64,000 nt of DNA from Sphaeramia orbicularis (Eukaryota; Chordata; Actinopteri; Kurtiformes; Apogonidae). The notes below the pieces were generated by a model. That model did no database searches. It was not told where the DNA came from and worked only from the letters and a program-made list of their open reading frames with translations. Position numbers and translations under genes: made by a program. Where the stretch lies: NCBI RefSeq assembly GCF_902148855.1, contig NC_043978.1, forward strand, positions 40,836,609 to 40,900,608, in the 5' to 3' direction. This document shows, one piece after another, positions 51,201-64,000 of the stretch; position 1 is the stretch's first letter, and every line of letters begins with the position of its first letter.

Positions 51201-54200
51201 TATCCAGGGCCGGGTCGCGGGGGTAACAGTCTAAGCAGGGATGCCCAGACTTCCCTCTCCCCAGACACCTCCTCCAGCTCTTCCGGGGGGATCCCGAGGC
51301 GTTCCCAGGCCAGCCAAGAGACATAGTCTCTCCAACGTGTCCTGGGTCTTCCCCGAGGTCTCCTCCCGGTGGGACATGCCCGGAACACCTCCCCAGGGAG
51401 GCGTCCAGGAGGCATCCGAAACAGATGCCCGAGCCACCTCAGCTGGCCCCTCTCGACGCGGAGGAGCAGCGGCTCTACTCCGAGCTCCTCCCTGGTGACT
51501 GAGCTCCTCACCCTATCCCTAAGGGTGCGCCCAGCCACCCGAAGGAGGAAACTCATTTCGACCGCTTGTATCCGGGATCTTGTCCTTTCGGTCATGACCC
51601 AAAGCTCATGACCATAGGTGAGGGTAGGAACGTAGATTGACCGGTAAATCGAGAGCTTCGCCTCTCGGCTCAGCTCCTTCTTTACCACAACCGACCGGTA
51701 CAGCGACTGCATCACTGCAGACGCTGCACCAATCCGTCTGTCAATCTCACGCTCCATCCTTCCCTCACTCATGAACAAGACCCCGAGATACTTAAACTCC
51801 TCCACTGTTACCCTCAACAGTAAAACATGTAAAAGCCAAGGGTTCACTGTCAACCCCTGGCTAATTTTAAGGAAAATAAAAGTTCTCTTGGTTGACACGG
51901 TGGTGCAGTGGATAGCACTGTTGCCTCGCAACAGGAAGGTCCTGGGTTTGATTCCAACCAGGGACCTTTCTGTGTGGAGTTTGCGTGGGTTCTATCCACC
52001 CACTAATAGGTTAAATTGGTCAACCTAAAAATTGCCTCTATATATCAGATAAAGCAAGTTCAGAAGATGATTAAGTCCTCTTTTGTTGCAACTTATATCA
52101 ATGTTCATGAGGAAAATATTGAACAACAACAGTGCACATGGCAGAGCTGCAAGGAGGAAGCCACTACTCTCCAAAAAGAACAATTTTGTCCATCTACAAT
52201 TTGCTAAATGCCATGTGGATGAGCCACAAGGTTGTTGGAAGAGTTTTCCGTGGAGAGATGAGACCAAAGTATAACTTTTTGGCTTGAATGAGTTGCAGTA
52301 TGTTCAACAATGTCCAAACACTGCATTCCTACATCAGAGCTTTGTCCCATCTGTGAAATATGGTGGTGGCAGTGTCACACTTTGGGCATAGTTTGATGCC
52401 TCCGAGCCAGGGAGGTTTGCCATGAGTAACTATGAATTCTGAATGGTACCAGCAAATTCAATGGAAAAATCAAGTCAAGGTATTGATCTTTGACATGTAC
52501 TGGATCATGCAACTAGACAAGAACCTTGAACATGCAAATCTTTCTGTAAAGTGATCATTAAAGCAGAAATTTAAGATTTCCTGTAATGTTAGAGTCAAAG
52601 TCCTGACCTTAATTCTATAGGAATGTGGTGGAACGACCTGAGTTGAAACCATTACATAAGGAGGATAAAATTCCTCAAAACAAAAACGACAAAGACATGA
52701 CTGTCACAGTCTCCAGTAGGACAGGTAATGGACCTAAAAAAAAAAAATCTAATAGGGTAAAAAGTAGAAGATATGAAGAACAATATGAGGAACAGCCTTG
52801 TGCTTTAAATTTTACCCGCCAGATAAAGTCCTTAAAAAAGAATTATCTGGTGTTTGGATCCATCCGTTTTATACTTTCTGGTCCCTCCATACCAGTGTGC
52901 AGAATGGATAAACAATTTTAGGAAACGCTTTGTTGAAGTTATTACTAAAAAAGGTGACACATACTGTTTTTTTGCCATACACAAATATTTTAAACTGGAT
53001 CTGTTTCAGCTGCACATTTATGGAGAACATTATTTATCTAACTATATGGTACGAGCAGTTACACTATAGAAACTGCAACAATAGAAACCATTAACACTGG
53101 TGCAAACATCAGGCTGTGCCATCCTCTGTGTCTTGGACTAATTATCAAACATCATAAAAGTCACATCAGTCCCAAGAAATTACCCAGTCAAGTCTTTGAA
53201 CCATACGGACAGAAAGCCGCCTCATAGTGCCGGAAGCCAAACTAAAATGCATCAAAGAGAGATCAGTTCAGAAGTGGTTTTCTTCTCATTCATCTTGATA
53301 GTGAACATCTGTCTGAAAAGTTGTGAGTTTGCTGAGCAGCTTCAACGGACTGTGACAGCCTGAAGGTGGATGTGTAACAATGCTGCCACCTAGCAGAAGT
53401 TACAGGAAGTGCACCACAAAACCATCACCACTTGATGAGAAATGAGACTAAAATTATATTTGATTGCAGGCCTGAGCATATTTTAGATGATTTTGCAACA
53501 AAATGTAAATATTATTATGTTTAAATAAGTAGAAACAAAACTAGCCCCTTTTCAACCGTAGGAACTTTACCAGAAACCTCAGCGGGTTTCTACTAAAATT
53601 ACCCCGGTAAAAAACCTTCCCTCCACCCCAAACTTACCCTGAAAACAGTTTCATGTAGGGGGGGGTTTAAGATTCCCCAGAATTCTTGGGGGCAGGGCTA
53701 TGTGCTGAAGAATGCTGATTGGTGGAACACATTTGCAGTGTTCCACACATATGCTCACCCACAATATTTAAGCCACTGTGCCGCTGCAAACTTGTTTATT
53801 CCATTTCTACAAGTTTCATTTTGTTTCTGTTTTGATTATTCGGAAAATGGTGGTAAAAGAAGAGAAGCTACGAAAAAGAGGGGGGATGATGACTAAACAC
53901 ACATCCTACTTGTTTTAAACTGACAAAACTTTGGTAGTACAACCAGAATATCTAATGTATTAAGCCTGATTTGCACACTATTAATCATGCTCTGTATTAA
54001 TATAAAGCAGAGGTGTCAAACTCATTTAAGTTCAGGGGCCATGTACAACCTAATATGATGTCAAATAGACCAGACCAGTAAAATTATATTATATAAATAA
54101 AATAACTGTGAAAAAAGTAAAATAACATTGTGAAAGTGTTTACATCTACAGTTTCCTTAAAAATCTGAATAACATGAACAACCTGAAATGTCTTCAGAAA

Positions 54201-57200
54201 AATCAGTGCATTTTTAGCAATATTATCCCTCAGTTTATCATTTACACATGTGCATTACAACTTACAGATCACAGTGGATCTACAAATACACAACACATTT
54301 AGTAACAGGCAGATTACTGTTAAAACTGCAGTTACTTCTCTTAAGACATTTCAGTTTGTTCATATTGGTTCAAGTTATTCACATGTTTTGTGAATGGATA
54401 GCTTGTAAATGTAGACATTTTAATGTAATTTTACTTTTTTTACACTAAAACAAAGAAAAAAAATTGGGGTTTCCATTAGTTATAGGTTATTATGATAGTA
54501 TTTTACTGGTCTGATCCACTTGAGATCAAATAGGTCTGTATTTGGAACTTGAACTAAAATGATTTTGACATCCTTGATTGTTAATATCTTCAGTGTAATT
54601 TTTGCATTTTACAAATTCATCTCAGGAGCCCAACTGGACCGTTTGGCAGACCGGTTTTGGCCCATGGGCCATATGTTTGACACCTGTGAAATACAGGATA
54701 AAGTACAAGTAGTTCAAACTTTATGGACTAACCTCTGGCGTAGACTTCTTAAAAACATCCTGTCCTTCGATGATATCTGCCATGACTCTGTCTTTCAGCT
54801 GTTGGTATTCCTGAGTTGTCAGTTGGATGGACTCTAGCTCAGACCCACAACACCTGCATAAACCCCTAAATACACACATACATTATTATAGAATACAAAC
54901 TGTAATATATGCAGTAGTAGTAGTTTTATGAACAGGACACAGCTCACAACTGCTTAAGACGAAAAACCAACAGAATATCAGGGATGATCTACTTAAGGCC
55001 CAGGTCCAAATCATGCCCATAATATGGTGCCAGCTGCCCAATGAACATTTTCTAATTCTCTGAGTAAATTAAGATGCAATACGGTTAAGAAGAAAAGATG
55101 CACGCACTTAGGGTTGACACTTGTCCAACTTCCTGTCCAATTCTGTCCAGGGAGACTGAAGATAAAGAAAAAGAACAGTGAAAAAGAAACTGCACATGAG
55201 CAGCTTTTGAGGAATTCATATAGATTTAATAATCAATGAGTGAAAGTGACTTGATGAAATTTATTCTAGTTTTCAGTCTTACCATTACTATTAGTATAAT
55301 AGATGCACATAAACTTATCTTCTTTATCTGATGCTTCTAAATTTATAAAATACTATCATGTGCACCTAACCTGAACCAACAATGTCTTTATGACTTTTTT
55401 TTTACCTCTCAAACCAGGTCTTGATGCAGTCAGCGAGGCTCTTCTTGGGGTAGATCTGATTATCTCTCATGTAAAACAGAATTCCCATCAGTTTCTTCTC
55501 ATATTCAGACTGAGACATGACTTCTACTCCCTCCTGTGCAGTCTTTCTTGCTCCTCTAAACAGATCCTCCCAGGTTTCCTGGTGTGGGCTCAGTCCCTTG
55601 TCTATTAACTCATCATAAAGAGTACAAGCAGTTGTTGTGTCACCGTGAAGCACGGCTGCTGAGATGATGTCACCGTAGTTGCGAGGTGATGGGGTAAAAA
55701 CCTGTTAGTGTGACAGCAGAACCAAATAATTGGATACTAACTAAGATAATCATGTCATGTGGCTGACTCAGAAGATGACTATTATTTGGAAAGCTGTTAT
55801 CAATGATCTTTTTATAATACTGATTTATAATGAAGCTCTTATTTTTTTGAGATGTGATGAAAATATATCTATTTGATAATAATAACACTAATGTGTTGAA
55901 CCTGTCTGTGTTTCACTGGGTAATATATTTTATATTACCCAAATGAATGTCCACAGTTAATCAAAATAACTTTGCCAATAACTCCTGAATGAGTCACAAG
56001 ATTTTAGTCTGCTTAACAACAGCATATGCATCAGCGGACATAGTATTTTCTTGTTTCTCCAGGAGAAAACAACATCTATTTGCTTTTGTTTGTCAGTTGT
56101 AAAATAATCAGTTGATGCCATTTACCTCAAAATTATATTTAGACTTTCACTAGTTACGTCCTGTAGGTGCATTATGATGGATATTATAAAGGTATAAGGT
56201 TATTTTTACACTTTACCTTATCGAGCTCCTGCAGTATGTTGAGTCCTTCCCTCCACCTCTCTGTCCGGCTAAAAGACTTGATAAAGAGGCTCAAGGCTCC
56301 TGTCTCGAGACAAGGGAAATTTCCCCGCATGATGTCATACAAGTCAAACACCTCAGTGTCATGGCCACTGTTCACACACAGCGTCAGGTATCGCAGCAGT
56401 AGCTCATAGGACAGTGTTCCCGTTTCCATGGCTACAAAAGTCAGCAGAGACCTATGGCAGAAATGTTTTTCCAGATTTAACACACTGTCATGGCATCAAA
56501 CGCTATAAAAACAGTAATTCAGGTCCTACAGCATTATAATCCCCAAATCCATCAAGTACACTATATTAAGTGTGTCTGTAAACACAAGGACACAGAAACA
56601 TTCTCCTCTTACTTGGGAATATCCAGATTTGCTCTGGAGTTGAAGAGTGCAGACATCATCTGGACGTCAAAGCGCTGGGGATTACCCACAGACTCCTTCA
56701 GTGTCCTCCACTCAGTAGGAGACAGCGGACGGTCAGGAGGTGCCAGCTTCCCTGTCAAACACTGATGCTTTAGTGAAAATACCTACAAAAATGAACCCTT
56801 AATATCGCAGTACACTTTACGGCAGTGAGACAACATTTATTCCCTGATACTGTACCTGTTCCTTTCCTCCGTGAGGGCTCATCCACATGCTGGTCCTCAT
56901 CCTCACAGGCCAGTGCTGTTTTTCTTTTAATTATCTCTGCGGTCCTCTTCGCCGTCCCAGCAGCAAACACAGACTTAGGGTAGGGTCGCTGCATAGAAGT
57001 GTAGTTCTTACTTCTTTCCTCCTTTGCACCATTCCATAAATCTTCCTCTCTATGCCGGATGGTCCTAACTTTACCTCTCCCATGTTCCTCAGTCTGCCCA
57101 CTGTGTTTTCTATCTGTTGGCCTGACACTTGGATTAGTTTTTTTGGTGCACAGAAAGTGTGCAGCAGAACATAAGTTTGAACTGCATACAGTGAGGAAAT

Positions 57201-57276
57201 TTGAACTCCCAAGGTTATAGACAGGCTTTAGGGGCATCAAGCACAGTCTGACTTTGCAAATTATGGTTGAGCTCAT
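44043..57276 (-). CDS. prorp: Mitochondrial protein-only RNase P catalytic subunit (MRPP3)
   Basis: Cleaves the 5' leader from mitochondrial tRNA precursors, working with the TRMT10C-HSD17B10 subcomplex. Ten exons: 57276-56856, 56751-56613, 56451-56217, 55701-55406, 55155-55108, 54865-54733, 46659-46549, 45530-45382, 45102-44904 and 44171-44043. All phases agree, giving 619 residues (human 583). A basic, hydroxylated N-terminus suits mitochondrial import. Exons 2-4 encode PPR-type helices ([19 protein letters not shown]). The zinc ligands are visible: CRCC in exon 6, and H of LWHIPYDD and C of KWLCLSK in exon 10. The metal-binding aspartates of the NYN nuclease are all present: D444 (DVVMDGLN), D514-D515 (SEDDPF) and D535 (SRDLMRDH). 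Intron 6 is 8 kb and full of transposon relics. Confidence 0.95.
44205..44840. repeat. Unclassified repeat-like intron sequence
   Basis: Within prorp intron 9. AGTAACAAAGTACTTTCAA and AGCAGTAAAATGCAACATA resemble the dispersed fish motif rich in AGTACTTTT, also glimpsed at 33050-33160 and 58430-58590. Boundaries and class are uncertain. Confidence 0.3.
46660..48207. other. prorp intron 6, left part
   Basis: Begins just upstream, in transcript terms, of exon 7. AT-rich, no repeat family recognised. A plus-strand frame at 46832-47038 and a minus-strand frame at 47456-47758 lack coding character. Confidence 0.45.
48208..48279. repeat. (AC)n microsatellite
   Basis: An AC dinucleotide repeat of about 72 bases with one interruption (ACGC near its end). 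The Cys-Val frames on the minus strand are artefacts. Confidence 0.96.
48530..49150. repeat. Degenerate tandem array, TTTAGCT-rich
   Basis: Roughly 200-240-bp units recur about three times. Each has an ATATCATTTA or TGTCATTTATG block, then CTTACACTT or CTTATACTTT, then TTTTAGCATTTAG or CTTTTAGCTGG, then ACATTACATTTGG or ATTACATTTAGCT. Copies are strongly diverged. It lies in prorp intron 6. The unit was judged by eye. Confidence 0.4.
49151..50772. other. prorp intron 6, middle part
   Basis: AT-rich and without recognised elements; a poly-T run is at about 49260-49274. Open frames here are short and without family resemblance. Confidence 0.45.
50773..50996 (+). repeat. Unclassified interspersed repeat, copy 1
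   Basis: Starts ACCTCGGCCAGGAGGTATTG and contains a (GCGT)n-(GTTT)n segment, AAAGTTATGGATGGATTTTC and a run of G. It ends GGTCTGTGCTCTCCGAGTGC. An inverted copy of the same family is at 59075-59306. The GTTTGTTTGTTAGCAAGAT and GGATTTTCATGAAA core is widespread in fish. No coding capacity and class unknown to me. Confidence 0.6.
51174..51815 (-). mobile_element. 5'-truncated LINE, reverse-transcriptase C-terminus
   Basis: On the minus strand a frame open for over 200 codons encodes the C-terminal part of a non-LTR retrotransposon polymerase [58 protein letters not shown] and [10 protein letters not shown]. The element ends 3' in GGATAAGCGGAAGAGAATGG followed by an ATGG tail, characteristic of a very abundant teleost LINE. 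The 5' part and the RT core are missing, so it is dead on arrival. Clade (Rex1, L2 or RTE-like) not resolved. GC-rich against its surroundings and little decayed, hence fairly young. Confidence 0.85.
51893..52010 (+). mobile_element. tRNA-like SINE fragment
   Basis: TGGTGCAGTGGATAGC resembles a pol III A box region and GGGTTTGATTCC a B box (GGTTCGANNCC). The downstream CTTTCTGTGTGGAGTTTGC is the usual continuation in fish of this repeat. It sits just beside the 5' end of the truncated LINE. It could be a SINE or part of a composite element. Confidence 0.5.
52060..52640 (+). mobile_element. Decayed Tc1-like transposase
   Basis: Plus-strand remains of a Tc1 transposase. The frame at 52083-52274 carries [15 protein letters not shown] and [15 protein letters not shown], then PWRDETKV, matching the region with the first catalytic Asp (WSDETK in the family). 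Past a stop codon, AAATATGGTGGTGGCAGTG (GGGSV motif) at about 52358 and CAAAGTCCTGACCTTAATTC (SPDLNPI, containing the second catalytic Asp) at about 52599 follow. Several stops and shifts make it non-functional. Inverted repeats were not located. Confidence 0.75.
52641..54007. other. prorp intron 6, right part
   Basis: No gene recognised. A block at about 53555-53700 (CAACCGTAGGAACTTTACC, TTACCCCGGTAAAAAACC, CTGATTGGTGGAACAC) resembles a fish MITE but its ends were not defined. Confidence 0.35.
54008..54686. mobile_element. hAT-type MITE, copy 2
   Basis: Starts CAGAGGTGTCAAACTC and ends TTTGACACCTG, the same terminal repeats as copy 1 (27965-28725). The interior also matches: GACCAGTAAAATTATATTAT on the left against TTTTACTGGTC on the right, and GGTTTTGGCCCATGGGCC near the end. 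Flanking 8-mers no longer match well, so it is older or its target duplication has decayed. It ends 46 bases from the prorp exon 6 donor. Confidence 0.65.
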
Positions 57277-57973
57277 GTTAGCATATAGCAGCTATTTCCT
57301 GTTCTTATAATTATCCTTATCTTACACGAAAGTTTCTCATAAAATTAGTACAGAAACTTTGTTAGTTACTTGGATAACTAGCCTGTTATGGAGACTAGAA
57401 ACTGACCATGCTATAACTAAAGGTCAGCAGTCATCAAAATATAACCATCCTTTTCCTGTTGGCTCTCTGGATCATAATACCCCTTTAATACAACTCAATC
57501 GTTAGCTTCCTAAACAGAAAATCACTTTTCCTGCCACAAAACCTCATAAATGCTCACAGCAGCGGTAGCAGCAGGCATGACTTCTGTCGCGTATCTGACG
57601 TCATCAACATTTGACAGCTACTTAACAAAATGACGTTTGATTTCAAAACAAAAATATAACTTAATAATGATGTTCTAATTATAACAGTTGATACGTTTTA
57701 CGCAAAAAAAATAATATAGACAAGAGAATTTTGAGTTATTTTTTAATTTGTAGACAAATACTGAGGATAACATTGGGTTTTTTTCAGTACGCACGAGGTG
57801 TACAAATTCATGCTTTTATTTTGAAGAAGAGAAAAACCGGATGTAGCTTGCTACCTTGCCGTTGTTCCCGTTTTCTTAGTTTAAGCTAGCTGTTGTATGA
57901 AAGTCTATACTGTTTTGGGCAGTCAGTATTATAGGTTATTGCGATGAAATATTAAAATCACATTAAATCAAAC
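57277..57973. promoter_or_regulatory. Divergent prorp/ppp2r3c promoter
   Basis: The two start codons face away from each other across 697 bp, the same head-to-head layout as in human. An ETS-like CCGGATGT at 57837-57844 lies about 130 bases before the ppp2r3c start. There is no TATA box near either gene, and no other coding sequence in between. Confidence 0.6.
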
Positions 57974-62442
<4,469 letters not shown>

Positions 62443-63852
62443 ATGGAGTGTCAATGAGTTTTTTTTCCAGCTTCCTCATTGACGGGACTGAACTTTTTCT
62501 GGTGACTCAGGTTCTAAGTTAAAGATCTACATAGTGACAAACAGAAGGAAATGACTGAACACCAGATGATGTGGGTGGAAGAATCAAAGACGGCTACTGT
62601 GTTTTTGTATTGACAGACCTTTAATTTTGGTTCAGACCTATTTGTAAAAAAAATCATCCCTTTTCATTTTCTCTTGGTCATTGGCTCTTTTTCCACTTGT
62701 AATTTAAATCACTTTTACAGAGAAATGAAAAAAACACTAAAGCCAGCCATTTCAATGTTTCAAGGTTTTACTAACACATAAAATAAGTATGTACAGATTC
62801 CTGTGAATTTAAGAGGTCAGTTAAATTAAAAGATCTGCTCATGTTGTCCTGTGTTTTCTTCACTCTGGAAAAATATGATTAATATCCTTCATAAACCAAT
62901 ACAGTGACTTAATGAGAAATGTACATTTAAACATCTGATATGTTGATACATATATTTCAAATACAATTATCTCGTATTTGAATAGTGTTATCTGAAATGG
63001 ATTATTTGGAGAAGACGTGCATGTAATTTTTGGCAAATCAGAAGGCTTGTACTCTGCACTTGCTGCGATGGCGCCTGTTCCACATCATCATATCAGTGGA
63101 TAATTATTAAGAAGCTTATGACAGCTCAGTCTCAGCCCACGCAGCAAGCATTCCCACAAGGACACTTAAAGGTTGAACCCTAAACCTACACAGCAAGGAT
63201 ACAATTCTTATATAATGTAAGGGCCACTATCTTCACCAGTATAGACACTGATAAACTGGAGTGCTACATTGAGTTTATTACTTACTCTACAACAGCTAAG
63301 AAAAAATTTTGAGGTTATGTACACAAGTCGAGTTAATAAATCTCACTACAATACGCAACTGCACAGGAAATCATCAACTGCTCATCTTTATAGATTATTG
63401 TTTTAAGGCTTCACTTGGTAAAACTTGTATGGTTTGTATTGCATAAATTCAGTAGGAGGACCAGCATTTACAGATATGGTGCTGCTAAACCCAAGGATGT
63501 GGACATCTTGTATTTGCCCCAGATTTTGTAACCATTGATATTTAAATTCTATAAAGATGCTGACATTTTTCTTACTTTTTCAGCTGATCAATTGAAAATT
63601 AATCGAGTCCAGTTGTAATGATTAGTCTACAGTTAACTGATACTTCCCAGTTTCACATAAGAATACATGTACACACAAACATGTACGTTCACAGATGTGG
63701 CTGATTCAGCCACTCCTCAGCCCTTTTTAAAATTTAAACTTACTACTCTTACAAAAAGTAGAAAAATAACAATATTATTAAACTATACAACTAAATAAAT
63801 GAAGCTTTCCCCCACTGACAGAGAAGTCTGACTTGTTGCACATGTTAACGTT
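62443..63852. other. Convergent 3' UTRs of ppp2r3c and fam177a1
   Basis: About 1.4 kb between two tail-to-tail stops. No clear single poly(A) signal could be assigned to ppp2r3c; AATAAA occurs late, at about 63334. AT-rich with no repeat family and no coding frame recognised. Confidence 0.5.
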
Positions 63853-64000
63853 TTATGAGGGTAGAGGTGAAGGGACTCTGTCTGGAACGTTCAGAGTAGA
63901 TTCAGGCTCAACCTCGAAGCTAACATTTACAAACGTCGCTTCTGGCTGCTCCACAGTAGCAGAGTAAGGATCTGAGGGATCACTCTGTGCACCTCGCTGC
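63853..64000 (-). CDS. fam177a1: FAM177A1, C-terminal piece
   Basis: Partial gene cut by the window edge. The last 48 codons on the minus strand encode QRGAQSDPSDPYSATVEQPE, then ATFVNVSFEVEP and a terminus VPSPLPS before TAA at 63855-63853. The FVNVxFE motif near the C-terminus matches human FAM177A1 (FVNVNFEMEG), and human has FAM177A1 in the same tail-to-tail position next to PPP2R3C. FAM177A1 is a small protein linked to the Golgi. Homology is short, but synteny makes the call fairly safe. No splice acceptor lies within the visible part. Confidence 0.75.
   Translation of the reverse strand, partial: QRGAQSDPSDPYSATVEQPEATFVNVSFEVEPESTLNVPDRVPSPLPS

Noticed and set aside
51241-51611. Plus-strand frames over the LINE
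   Set aside because: Antisense to the LINE polymerase frame, which is the recognisable one.
56770-57276. Extension of the first prorp exon to 168 codons
   Set aside because: The frame runs past the true donor at 56856 into intron; the spliced continuation [15 protein letters not shown] is in phase and matches the gene structure.

Overview
The window is a piece of a ray-finned (teleost) fish genome. It has short GT-AG introns, AT-rich spacers full of (GT)n, (CA)n and (CTAT)n microsatellites, Tc1/mariner and hAT relics, a teleost-type LINE 3' end, and proteins close to human orthologues. The gene order is the human chromosome 14q13.2 block, inverted as a unit with every relative orientation kept: RALGAPA1 (+, last two coding exons), INSM2 (-), NFKBIA (+), PSMA6 (-), PRORP (-), PPP2R3C (+) and FAM177A1 (-, last coding piece). 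Names rest on recalled family sequences plus this synteny; no database search was run.

Layout. 1-8600 is ralgapa1 intron with DNA-transposon fossils. The penultimate coding exon is at 8601-8725, a candidate alternative micro-exon with its own stop at 12038-12069, a 300-bp polypyrimidine tract at 12916-13231, the last coding exon at 14447-14592, and a 4-kb 3' UTR ending near 18625. insm2, a single-exon zinc-finger gene, is at 20048-22009 (-). 22010-34631 is a 12.6-kb gene desert with microsatellites, MITEs and several non-repetitive islands that could be enhancers. nfkbia has six exons at 34632-37481. psma6 has seven exons at 40136-43753 (-). prorp has ten exons at 44043-57276 (-), with an 8-kb intron 6 packed with transposon debris. 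ppp2r3c has thirteen exons at 57974-62442. fam177a1 runs off the right edge.

Functionally this is a housekeeping and signalling cluster: a RalGAP subunit, a neuroendocrine zinc-finger repressor, the NF-kB inhibitor, a 20S proteasome alpha subunit, mitochondrial protein-only RNase P and a PP2A regulatory subunit. The genes are not an operon, but spacing is informative. prorp and ppp2r3c are divergent with 697 bp between start codons. prorp ends only about 210 bp upstream of the psma6 start. nfkbia has a kB site and GC box close to its start, and further kB consensus sites lie on both sides of the gene.

I did not find a clearly new multi-gene system. The best leads are the candidate ralgapa1 alternative C-terminus, kB sites flanking nfkbia, the very tight prorp-psma6 tandem, an unexplained minus-strand terminal-exon-like sequence near 3.75 kb, a possible short plus-strand two-exon ORF antisense to the psma6 3' UTR, and a three-copy TTAA-ended repeat family.
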